Assembly: GCA_900547965.1 (NCBI GenBank)
Contig: URJE01000014.1
Location: 1-25,708, forward strand
Length of the DNA stretch: 25,708 nt
Reading direction: 5' to 3'
From: an uncultured Eggerthella sp.
GTDB lineage: Bacteria; Actinomycetota; Coriobacteriia; Coriobacteriales; Eggerthellaceae
Part shown: positions 7,323 to 14,365 of the stretch, in pieces
Numbering within the stretch: position 1 is the first letter of the stretch
Layout: each line of letters begins with the position of its first letter
Notes under the pieces: generated by a model
Databases searched by the model: none
The model's input: the letters and a program-made list of their open reading frames with translations, nothing else
What the model was told of the DNA's origin: nothing
Translations under genes and position numbers: made by a program

Positions 7323-8995
7323 GAAAGGACCTCCTGAACGGCACCGGGAATTTCCTCGGGTGCCGAAACGCATGCCTTCGCCATTGCTAGCTCTTCATCA
7401 GCACCAAAACCGTACGTGCAGCCGATGAAGGGAATGTTCGCTTTTGTCGCCACTTCCCCATCGTGAAAGCGATCCCCTACCATTACATGAGGGATGGCAT
7501 GACGCTCCGCTACACGCTGATATATCTGCCATTTTGGCATTTCACCATAATCTTCGGCGCAATAATAGGCATCAAACCAGGTACCCAGGCAAAACATCGC
7601 ACGATGAACCTCGCAATAGCGGGTGCGACAGTTGCTGATAAACGCAAGTTCGTAACCGTCGGAGCAGAGCTCATCAAGCATTTCGGGTACCCCTGGGAAC
7701 AATCGAGCCTTGCCTTCCTCGGTAAGACGGTCCATTTCATTTCCCACGATTTCCGCTGCCTGCCGCCATATTTCTTCGGGAAGGTTGGGAGCAAACGTGG
7801 TCCACATAGCTTCCGTAGTCCAGCCCAACCACCTGCTGATCCATTCATCGGTAAATTCTTGCGGCGGCATGTGGCCTTCAGAAACCAGCCAAGCATATGC
7901 TTTGCGAAATGCAGGACCGTAGATCGCCATACTGTCGTGAAGGGTCCCGTCGAAATCGAAGAACACCGTTCCCTTAACGCTGGTACCACCCGCAAACTCA
8001 ATAGCATTTTTTGCCCATAGGGAATCTTTCAGAACAGCGCGACCCACGCCCACCAAATCGGCTTGGCCCTTCTCCAGCACGCGCTCGGCGCCTTCTGGGG
8101 TCCTCACACCACCGGTCACGATTACAGGGACCGTTACCGCTGCACGAATAGCAGCCGAATCTTCGCCGAAATAGCCTTCGGCCTTAGAGCCGTCACCGCG
8201 GTAACCGCACAAGCCACCCGAAATATCCAGCAAGTCTACCCCCGCTTCTTCGAATATCTTGCATGCCGCAACGGCATCTTCCCTTGTTGCTCCACCTTCT
8301 TCATAATCGCAGGCACCCAGGCGAAGCGCCAGCAGATAATCGGGGCCTACCTCGCTACGGACCGCTTCAATGACCCGACAATGCAAGCGGGTGCGACCCG
8401 CTATGCTTGTGCCCGAATAGTCGTCGGTGCGCTTATTGGTTATCGGGGAATAGAACTGACCCAAAAGATACCCATGCGCCGAATGGATCTCGACGCCATC
8501 GAAGCCAGCCTCTTTGGCACGACGCGCTGCAGACGCGAAATCGGCAACAACCCGGTCAATTTCCCGCTGGGTCATAGCATGCGCCTGCACCGCTTCCCCT
8601 CTTGTTGTGGTGTAGGGCATTGCGCTCGGGGCAGGCGCAGTCAAAGATTCGCCACCCAGGGCGGTAATTGACTTACCACCAGCATGGTTGATCTGGGCTA
8701 CCACCTTACAGCCATTACGATGGATAACCTCAACAAGCCTTTTCAGACCAGGAACGTCATCGTCCGAGGAAAAGGAAACCTGCCCTTTGCTTGCCTGGCC
8801 TTCCTGACTGATGTAACTGTGCTCGGCGACCACCAAACCGAAATAGCCGCCCTTCGTCTTTTCGTCGTAATACTCGCACAGGGCATCGCTCACTTTGCCC
8901 TGCCCCTCTGATTTCTCGGTAGCCATCGGAGGCATTACCAAACGGTTGCGTAGTCTGACTTTCCCCAGAGGAAGAGGACGAACCAACAAAGACAT
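7319..8995 (-). CDS. Fusion: Old Yellow Enzyme-type FMN oxidoreductase + HAD phosphatase
   Basis: This 558-residue protein has two catalytic parts. Residues 1-335 are an NADH:flavin oxidoreductase barrel of the Old Yellow Enzyme family: RNRLVMPPM near the start, QINHAGGK at 101-108, H171 and H174 in EIHSAHGYLLGQFYSPITNKRTDDY, and VIVTGGVRTPE at 291-301 for FMN phosphate. Residues 342-558 are a HAD hydrolase with all motifs: D347/D349 in FFDFDGTLHD, S454 in FISN, K488, and GDRFHD with D508/D512, plus an alpha-helical cap. The junction is in frame with no stop or clear internal start. The ATG at 8993-8995 follows GAAGGAGC; the upstream ATG at 9133 would run through the leader and is unlikely. 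Substrates are unknown. Confidence 0.87.
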   Translation of the reverse strand: MSLLVRPLPLGKVRLRNRLVMPPMATEKSEGQGKVSDALCEYYDEKTKGGYFGLVVAEHSYISQEGQASKGQVSFSSDDDVPGLKRLVEVIHRNGCKVVAQINHAGGKSITALGGESLTAPAPSAMPYTTTRGEAVQAHAMTQREIDRVVADFASAARRAKEAGFDGVEIHSAHGYLLGQFYSPITNKRTDDYSGTSIAGRTRLHCRVIEAVRSEVGPDYLLALRLGACDYEEGGATREDAVAACKIFEEAGVDLLDISGGLCGYRGDGSKAEGYFGEDSAAIRAAVTVPVIVTGGVRTPEGAERVLEKGQADLVGVGRAVLKDSLWAKNAIEFAGGTSVKGTVFFDFDGTLHDSMAIYGPAFRKAYAWLVSEGHMPPQEFTDEWISRWLGWTTEAMWTTFAPNLPEEIWRQAAEIVGNEMDRLTEEGKARLFPGVPEMLDELCSDGYELAFISNCRTRYCEVHRAMFCLGTWFDAYYCAEDYGEMPKWQIYQRVAERHAIPHVMVGDRFHDGEVATKANIPFIGCTYGFGADEELAMAKACVSAPEEIPGAVQEVLS

Positions 8996-9005
8996 ATCAG
9001 CTCCT

Positions 9006-9017
9006 TCGTTGCAACGA
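9006..9017. promoter_or_regulatory. 12-bp palindrome in the leader of the OYE-HAD gene
   Basis: TCGTTGCAACGA is a perfect palindrome placed just upstream of the ribosome binding site. It may be a binding site for a dimeric regulator; OYE genes are often under TetR-like control (for example NemR). A second inverted repeat, GAAATAC/GTATTTC (9019-9025 and 9050-9056), lies next to it. A weak promoter (TTGAAA, 17 bases, TGTATT) overlaps this second repeat. Confidence 0.4.
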
Positions 9018-9088
9018 CGAAATACTATTAATACAGAATACTTGTTGCTGTATTTCAAAACAAAAACGACCCCAGCTCCAACTGCAAA

Positions 9089-9149
9089 CCGCACCCATTT
9101 CTTTGGTATCGAGAAATGGGTGCGGCCACACAACGGAGTGGGGCCGCAC
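9089..9149 (-). promoter_or_regulatory. Terminator or attenuator between ribH and the OYE-HAD gene
   Basis: A 13-bp perfect stem (9089-9101 with 9113-9125) is followed on the minus strand by a short TTTG and lies 36 bases beyond the ribH stop, so it probably ends the rib operon. An overlapping 8-bp stem pairs 9120-9127 with 9142-9149. The two stems share bases 9120-9125 and cannot form together, a pattern like an attenuator. Confidence 0.6.
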
Positions 9150-9160
9150 CAGTCTTGACC

Positions 9161-9628
9161 TTATGCCTCGATCGTCTTGATGAGGTTCACCATTTCAATG
9201 GCGCTCGTTGCGCAGTCGAAGCCCTTGTTGCCAGCCTTCGTGCCAGCACGCTCGATTGCCTGCTCGATGGTGTCGGTGGTTACCACGCCGAAGAGCACGG
9301 GTACACCGGTCTTCAAACCAACCTGGGCAACACCCTTGGCAGCCTCATTGCAGACCAGGTCGTAGTGAGACGTTGCGCCGCGGATTACTGCACCCAGACA
9401 GATAACGGCATCGTATTTGCCCGATTCGGCCATCTTCTGGGCAACCAGCGGAATCTCGAATGCGCCGGGGACCCATGCGATATCCACGTCTTCGTCCTTG
9501 ACGTCATGACGGAGCAAGCCATCCATTGCGCCACCGATCAGCTTTGAGGTAATGAACTCGTTGAAACGAGCAGCCACAATGCCAACCTTGATGCCCTCAG
9601 ATACGAGCTTTCCTTCGAGAGTGTTCAT
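9161..9628 (-). CDS. ribH: 6,7-dimethyl-8-ribityllumazine synthase
   Basis: This 155-residue enzyme condenses 5-amino-6-ribitylamino-uracil with 3,4-dihydroxy-2-butanone 4-phosphate, the penultimate step to riboflavin. Family motifs are visible: IVAARFNEFIT (ribityl pocket), WVPGAFEIPLVAQ, ICLGAVIRGATSHYDLVC (phosphate and catalytic His region) and PVLFGVVTTDTIEQA. Length is normal. The ATG at 9626-9628 is preceded by AAAGGAAA. It is the last gene of the rib operon, 93 bases after ribBA; that gap holds only a 5-bp hairpin (9687-9699). Confidence 0.96.
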   Translation of the reverse strand: MNTLEGKLVSEGIKVGIVAARFNEFITSKLIGGAMDGLLRHDVKDEDVDIAWVPGAFEIPLVAQKMAESGKYDAVICLGAVIRGATSHYDLVCNEAAKGVAQVGLKTGVPVLFGVVTTDTIEQAIERAGTKAGNKGFDCATSAIEMVNLIKTIEA

Positions 9629-9721
9629 ATGCGTTTCCTTTCGCTATCCCCAGCGTTTTAGGCCTAGGGCTAATTCCATTCGTTTCGGGACGCAGTCCCA
9701 TATTTGCTACAGCTAGATCCG

Positions 9722-10930
9722 TTATTCCTCGACAGATTCAAGGATATGACCCATCTTTTCCTTCTTCGTCTTCAGATAGAAGCGGTCGTGGTCGGTCGCA
9801 GGCATCTGAATCGGCACGCGATCGGTGATTTCGAGGCCAAACTCGGAAAGCTGATAGACCTTATCGGGGTTATTGGTCAGAAGACGCATGGTTTTCACGC
9901 CCAAATCACGCAGGATCTGCGCGCCGATGAAGTACTCGCGCTCATCCCCCTTGAAGCCCAGTGCGAGATTTGCTTCAAGTGTATCCATGCCCTTATCCTG
10001 CAGCTCGTAAGCACGAAGCTTGTTTACCAGGCCGATGCCGCGGCCTTCCTGGCGCATGTACAGAACCACGCCGCGACCCTCTTCGTTAACCGCACGCATG
10101 GCAGAAGCGAACTGGTCGCCGCAATCACAGCGCAAGGAGCCGAATGCATCGCCGGTAAGGCACTCCGAGTGAACGCGGACCAGCAGATCTTCTCCATCAG
10201 CGATATCGCCTTTAACCAAAGCAACATGGTGCTCGCCATTGAGCTTATTGATGTAGGCGTATGCGCGGAAGTCGCCATACTTGGTGGGCATCTTGGTGTC
10301 AGCCACACGCTCTACAAGTTTGTCGTGCTTCTTGCGATACTCCTGAAGAGCCTTAATCGAGATGAACTTCAAATCCCACTTCTCAGCAAGCTCGATGAGC
10401 TCGGGGGTGCGCATCATCGTGCCGTCATCGCGCATAATCTCGCAGCACAAGCCGCACTCCTTCAAGCCGGCGAGACGCATCAGGTCTACCGTTGCCTCGG
10501 TGTGGCCGTTGCGCTCAAGAACGCCGTTAGGCTTTGCCATCAGCGGGAACATGTGGCCAGGACGACGAAAATCCTCAGGACGAGCGTTCTCATCAACGCA
10601 CTTTCGAGCCGTGTAGCCACGCTCCTCAGCAGAAATGCCGGTCGTGGTGTCAACATGATCGATCGAAACAGTAAATGCCGTTTCGTGATTATCGGTATTG
10701 GTGGTTACCATCTGGGGGAACATGAGCTTACGACACAGATCGATGCTCATGGGCATGCAGATCAGGCCCTTTGCGTACTTCGCCATGAAGTTCACGTTTT
10801 CTGTCGTGGCGAATTCTGCGGCACAGATGAAGTCACCCTCGTTTTCGCGATCAGGATCATCGGTGCACAAGATCACCTTTCCCTGACGAAGATCCTCCAA
10901 AGCTTCTTCAATGGTGCTGAACTGGAACAT
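9722..10930 (-). CDS. ribBA: Bifunctional 3,4-DHBP synthase / GTP cyclohydrolase II
   Basis: This 402-residue fusion supplies both precursors of riboflavin. Residues 1 to about 205 are RibB, which makes dihydroxybutanone phosphate from ribulose 5-phosphate; the acidic loop DDPDRENEGDF is at 24-34 and GHTEATVDLMRLAG lies further on. The rest is RibA, which opens GTP to release formate and pyrophosphate; the zinc cysteines are in VHSECLTGDAFGSLRCDCGDQ and the catalytic RQEGRGIGL follows. The ATG at 10928-10930 is preceded by AGAGGATAG; a longer frame to 10960 lacks a comparable site. It lies between ribE and ribH in the usual order. Confidence 0.96.
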   Translation of the reverse strand: MFQFSTIEEALEDLRQGKVILCTDDPDRENEGDFICAAEFATTENVNFMAKYAKGLICMPMSIDLCRKLMFPQMVTTNTDNHETAFTVSIDHVDTTTGISAEERGYTARKCVDENARPEDFRRPGHMFPLMAKPNGVLERNGHTEATVDLMRLAGLKECGLCCEIMRDDGTMMRTPELIELAEKWDLKFISIKALQEYRKKHDKLVERVADTKMPTKYGDFRAYAYINKLNGEHHVALVKGDIADGEDLLVRVHSECLTGDAFGSLRCDCGDQFASAMRAVNEEGRGVVLYMRQEGRGIGLVNKLRAYELQDKGMDTLEANLALGFKGDEREYFIGAQILRDLGVKTMRLLTNNPDKVYQLSEFGLEITDRVPIQMPATDHDRFYLKTKKEKMGHILESVEE

Positions 10931-11002
10931 TACTATCCTCTCATGCCTCCCGCATCGCAATGGGGAGGCGCTTTCTCTTGATGTGCTATAAGAGCTCGGC
11001 CA

Positions 11003-11722
11003 TTAAAAGCCGTTGCTCAGCAAAAATTCCTTGGTGATACCGCCCTGCTTCCGCGATGCGCCTTCATGTGCCTTCTCGACATAGGGGCTCACAGCTGAGG
11101 CAGACTGACGCACCGTTTCATCTGCGAGCTCCGGCGAACAAGCCAGAAGGCGTTCGACATATTTACCGACGCAGTCGTTTTCAAGATTCACCACATCGCC
11201 CACGCGCTTGGTGACCAAATTAGTCTGGGCTCGTGTGTGCGGAATGATGGAAACGCTGAAGCTCTCGGAGTCGACTTTCGCAACAGTGAGGCTGATGCCG
11301 TCTATGGCAATGGAGCCCTTTTCGACGATAAAGCGCAAGATTGAAGCGTCGCATCCTATGCGGTACCACACAGCATTGTCGTCCTCGCTGATACTTTTCA
11401 CGGTGCCCACGCCATCGATATGGCCCGAGACAATGTGACCACCGAAACGTCCACCGGCGAGCATGGCGCGCTCTAGGTTCACAGGGCTTCCTGGACGCAG
11501 CACACCCAAAGACGAACGGTTCAGGGTTTCATGCATAACATCGGCAGAAAAGCCGCTGCACGTAAAGTCGGTTACGGTAAGGCAAACACCATTGGTTGCA
11601 ATGCTGTCACCCAGATGAACATCCTCGAGCACTTTCGATGCCGCAACGGTAAGCACGCAGGAATGAGCTCCTTTACGAATGGAGGCAACCTTGCCCACTT
11701 CTTCTACGATGCCAGTGAACAT
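11003..11722 (-). CDS. ribE: Riboflavin synthase, alpha chain
   Basis: This 239-residue enzyme dismutates two molecules of dimethyl-ribityllumazine into riboflavin and the pyrimidine. It has the two tandem lumazine-binding barrels of the family. The first starts at MFTGIVEEVG and includes NGVCLTV and GGHIVSGHIDGVG. The second repeats the pattern with IDGISLTV and IIPHTRAQT. The C-terminal 25 to 30 residues (VRQSASAVSPYVEKAHEG onward) extend past the usual end. Its ATG follows directly on the ribD stop (TAA-ATG), with GAGGTGA inside ribD, so the two are tightly coupled. In some organisms the same gene is called ribC or ribB. Confidence 0.95.
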   Translation of the reverse strand: MFTGIVEEVGKVASIRKGAHSCVLTVAASKVLEDVHLGDSIATNGVCLTVTDFTCSGFSADVMHETLNRSSLGVLRPGSPVNLERAMLAGGRFGGHIVSGHIDGVGTVKSISEDDNAVWYRIGCDASILRFIVEKGSIAIDGISLTVAKVDSESFSVSIIPHTRAQTNLVTKRVGDVVNLENDCVGKYVERLLACSPELADETVRQSASAVSPYVEKAHEGASRKQGGITKEFLLSNGF

Positions 11723-12976
11723 TTACTTCACCTCGCATTCAATAAGCAGATCTCGACCAAGCTGTGTCACCTTCGGGTCGGACAGCTCAATGGCGTACTT
11801 GGGAGCATCGACGCCAAAGCCACCTACAGGACTCGGCGCAGCTGAGCCGCCGAAGATCTTCGGCGCAACGTACACCTGCACGCGAGACACCGCTTCATAG
11901 GCCAAAACCGACCAATTGATTTCTGCGCCGCCTTCGACGATCACGCTATCGATACCAAGCTCTCCGAGCTTTTCCATTAGGATCTCGATGTCGACATGAC
12001 CTACCGACTCTGGAACCACGATGATGTCACATTCACGCTCACGATACGGCAGGTGCTTTTCCAAATCGCGTTCGCAGGTTGCTATGTACGTGGGGATCTC
12101 CGCCGCCGTCCTTACTACCTGAGAATCGATCGGAGTACGCAGGTGCGTGTCGCAGATGATGCGGATAGGATTCGAGCAACGGGGTTTGAATGAACCGAAT
12201 CCACGCAAGGTAGAATCGGTGTTACCACCCTGATCAACTTCAAAAGCAGCCTCGTCTTCTGCCATTTCCCTTTCAAGCAGGTCCTCAAAATCGGATTCAT
12301 CGACCACCTGCAGCTCTTCTACGTCGGAAGATTCAAAGCTGTCCAATCGGCAGGTGAGCAACGGATCGTCCTTGATGACGGTGTTGACGCCCACCATGAT
12401 AGCGGCATAGCGTTGACGATCGGCATGGACGCGCTTGCGAGCCTCCTCGCCCGTAATCCACTTCGATTTGCCGCTTCTTGTGGCGATCTTGCCATCGAGT
12501 GTCATTGCGTACTTCAGGATGACATAGGGTTTTCCCGTTTCGATGTAGTGGAAAAACGCTCGGTTGATTTCTTGGCATTCCTCAACCAAAACGCCCTGAA
12601 CAACTTCAATACCCGCCGCCTCTAGCTGGGCAACGCCGCCTCCATCAACCTTGGGGTTGGGATCGGGGGCGCCCATAACCACTCGAGCGATGCCTGCTTC
12701 AATCAGCGCCTCGGTACACGGAGGCGTTTTACCGGTATGGCAACAAGGCTCAAGCGTTACGTAGATAGTTGCGCCTTCGGTGGCTTCGCCTCGTTGACGG
12801 CAATCGGCAAGCGCCTGACGCTCCGCATGGAGTTCGCCAAAAGCGGGATGCCAGCCTTCGCCGATGATTCGGCCATCGCGTACTACAACCACTCCAACAA
12901 GGGGATTCGGATTGACCCAACCAGCGCCGCGCATAGCAAGCTCCAAAGCTCGCTGCATGTACTCTTCATCAGTCAA
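11723..12976 (-). CDS. ribD: Bifunctional riboflavin deaminase-reductase
   Basis: This 417-residue enzyme performs the second (deaminase) and third (reductase) steps after GTP opening. The deaminase domain has zinc ligands H50 in HAERQ, C78 and C87 in PCCHTGKTPPC, with E52 as catalytic acid. The reductase domain starts near YVILKYAMTLDGKIAT (151-166) and contains VGVNTVIKDDPLLT and EGGAEINWS. Residues 212-268 form an unusual insert; 17 of the first 37 are Asp or Glu. The start is a TTG (12974-12976) nine bases after AAAGGAGG; the next ATG is about 24 bases from that site. A longer frame to 13078 would run through the terminator. First gene of the operon. Confidence 0.94.
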   Translation of the reverse strand: MTDEEYMQRALELAMRGAGWVNPNPLVGVVVVRDGRIIGEGWHPAFGELHAERQALADCRQRGEATEGATIYVTLEPCCHTGKTPPCTEALIEAGIARVVMGAPDPNPKVDGGGVAQLEAAGIEVVQGVLVEECQEINRAFFHYIETGKPYVILKYAMTLDGKIATRSGKSKWITGEEARKRVHADRQRYAAIMVGVNTVIKDDPLLTCRLDSFESSDVEELQVVDESDFEDLLEREMAEDEAAFEVDQGGNTDSTLRGFGSFKPRCSNPIRIICDTHLRTPIDSQVVRTAAEIPTYIATCERDLEKHLPYRERECDIIVVPESVGHVDIEILMEKLGELGIDSVIVEGGAEINWSVLAYEAVSRVQVYVAPKIFGGSAAPSPVGGFGVDAPKYAIELSDPKVTQLGRDLLIECEVK

Positions 12977-13057
12977 GGAACTGCACCTCCTTTCATATTC
13001 GTTGTCGCGAATACCATCTTGAGTGGGTAAGCGACGAACGGAGATGCATCCTGTATG

Positions 13058-13094
13058 AAAAAAAAAGCCCTGGAACATTGCGTTCCAGGGCTTT
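13058..13094 (-). terminator. Riboswitch-controlled intrinsic terminator before ribD
   Basis: A 13-bp perfect stem (13064-13076 with 13082-13094, 5-base loop) is followed on the minus strand by nine T (13058-13066, partly in the stem). It lies between the FMN aptamer and ribD and is the natural expression platform: with FMN bound, it should form and stop transcription. Confidence 0.92.
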
Positions 13095-13136
13095 CACATG
13101 ACAAACAAGCGCGGCCAAATGACCGATCCGATTCAT

Positions 13137-13285
13137 CGTCTTCTTCCATCCGGACTATAACCGTTGGCTCTGGACTTGCACCAGATCAGCCTTGCTTGCA
13201 CAAGGGTCGCGGGCTTCGCATTGCTTCCTTGTAGAAAGTTTCGCGTTACCGCCAGTGAGGAGTTTCACCTCGCCCTGAAGACCGT
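13137..13285 (-). ncRNA. FMN riboswitch (RFN element)
   Basis: The minus strand carries the conserved RFN parts in order: CTTCAGGGCGAGGTGAAACT at the 5' side, ACTGGCGGTAA, GAAGCCCGCGA, a variable hairpin, GATCTGGTGCAAGTCCAGAG, then CCAACGGTTATAGTCCGGAT and GGAAGAAGA at the closing 3' side. It binds FMN and switches off the rib operon through the terminator 40 bases downstream. Confidence 0.95.
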
Positions 13286-13303
13286 ATTCATTTTCCATTG
13301 GTT

Positions 13304-13331
13304 ACTATAGCGCACTGCAGTGCCCCGTCAA
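13304..13331 (-). promoter_or_regulatory. Promoter of the rib operon
   Basis: The minus strand has TTGACG (13326-13331), a 16-base spacer, and TATAGT (13304-13309), so transcription should begin about 10 bases before the riboswitch. The spacer contains the perfect palindrome GCACTGCAGTGC (13312-13323). The -35 directly abuts the T run of the por terminator. Confidence 0.8.
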
Positions 13332-13332
13332 G

Positions 13333-13365
13333 AAAAAAGCCGCGAGATAGTAAATCTCGCGGCTT
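13333..13365 (-). terminator. Intrinsic terminator of the por operon
   Basis: A 12-bp perfect stem (13337-13348 with 13354-13365, 5-base loop) is followed on the minus strand by TTTTTT (13333-13338, two in the stem). It is 45 bases beyond the porB stop. Confidence 0.9.
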
Positions 13366-13410
13366 AGTTGAACAGCATAGTTGGGAACCGGCAGTGCCCA
13401 AACGCTGTAT

Positions 13411-14355
13411 TTACAGGTCCTTGGAGCCCTCTACACGGCCTTCGAGGTAAGCCCAGAAATCATCAACATCTTGCTGGATTTCTTCGAGCAATGCTTCGTT
13501 ACCGGGCTTGAAGAGATGCTTGAAGCGACCCTGAGGCTTCAGGAAGTCCTTTACAGGAATGAGGTTCTTATCGCGAACCGGAGTGAGCTTCCACTTGCCG
13601 TTTTCAACCTCGAACAAAGGCCAGAACTTGGAGTTTACCGCCATACGGCAGATCTCCGCAGTCATACTGGAATCGATGCGCCAGCCACGAGGGCAAGGTG
13701 CCATAACGTTCAGGAAAGCAGGACCGTCTACGGCAATTGCCTTTTCCGCCTTGCTTACCAGGTCACGCCAGTTGCCTACGGTAGCCTGAGCAACATAGGG
13801 AACACCATGAGCTGCCATGATAGAGGTGAGGTCCTTGCGCTTCTGGGGCTTGCCCTGCTGCTCCTTGCCAACTTCAGACGTAGTTGCCCATGCGCCCTTG
13901 GGGGTTGCAGAAGAACGCTGGATGCCCGTGTTCATGTATGCGCCGTTGTCGTAGCAGACATACACGATATCGTGGCCGCGTTCCATAGCACCAGACAGGG
14001 ACTGCAAGCCGATGTCGTAGGTGCCGCCGTCGCCGCCGAAGGCAACGAACTTGATCTTCTTGTCTGCAGGGATCTTGCCTGCACGCTGAAGGCCCTTATA
14101 AGCGGCCTCAACGCCAGAAATAGTTGCGCCCGCGTTTGCAAACGCATTGTGGATGAACGGAACGTTCCACGCGTTGTCGGGATAGATGGAAGTGGATACT
14201 TCCAAGCAGCCCGTTGCCGAGCAGCATACAACGTCGTAGTCGTTGCGGCCCATGAGGACCTGGCGCACTGCCATAGATGCGCCACAACCGCCACACAGGC
14301 GATGGCCAGGAGCCAAGTCGTCGGGGCGGGCAGAAAGTTGCTTGATGTTTGCCAT
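13411..14355 (-). CDS. porB: Pyruvate:ferredoxin oxidoreductase, beta (TPP-binding) subunit
   Basis: This 314-residue subunit binds thiamine diphosphate and one 4Fe-4S cluster. Together with alpha, gamma and delta it oxidises pyruvate plus CoA to acetyl-CoA and CO2 and reduces ferredoxin. Cysteines C21 and C24 (RLCGGCGAS), one near C50 (SATGCLEVS) and one in MAPCPRGW fit the cluster ligands. GDGGTYDIGLQS followed by YDNGAYMNTG is the TPP and magnesium motif. I chose the ATG at 14353-14355 with AAGGGG before it; the upstream frame to 14427 overlaps porA. Last gene of the operon. A related 2-oxoacid (2-oxoisovalerate or 2-oxoglutarate) is possible as substrate but less likely. Confidence 0.92.
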   Translation of the reverse strand: MANIKQLSARPDDLAPGHRLCGGCGASMAVRQVLMGRNDYDVVCCSATGCLEVSTSIYPDNAWNVPFIHNAFANAGATISGVEAAYKGLQRAGKIPADKKIKFVAFGGDGGTYDIGLQSLSGAMERGHDIVYVCYDNGAYMNTGIQRSSATPKGAWATTSEVGKEQQGKPQKRKDLTSIMAAHGVPYVAQATVGNWRDLVSKAEKAIAVDGPAFLNVMAPCPRGWRIDSSMTAEICRMAVNSKFWPLFEVENGKWKLTPVRDKNLIPVKDFLKPQGRFKHLFKPGNEALLEEIQQDVDDFWAYLEGRVEGSKDL

Positions 14356-14365
14356 TGGATGCCCC

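Noticed and set aside
7963..7985. Possible separate start for the HAD domain (GTG after AAGGGA)
   Set aside because: The spacing of three bases is too short for a usual ribosome site, and the preceding OYE frame is open through the junction.
7510..8007. Minus-strand 165-residue frame inside the OYE-HAD gene
   Set aside because: It is out of frame with the intact HAD domain, which has all motifs; not a sign of a frameshift.
9704..10981. Plus-strand open frame of 425 residues
   Set aside because: It is the mirror of ribBA, a well-supported gene; the frame is open only because of codon bias.
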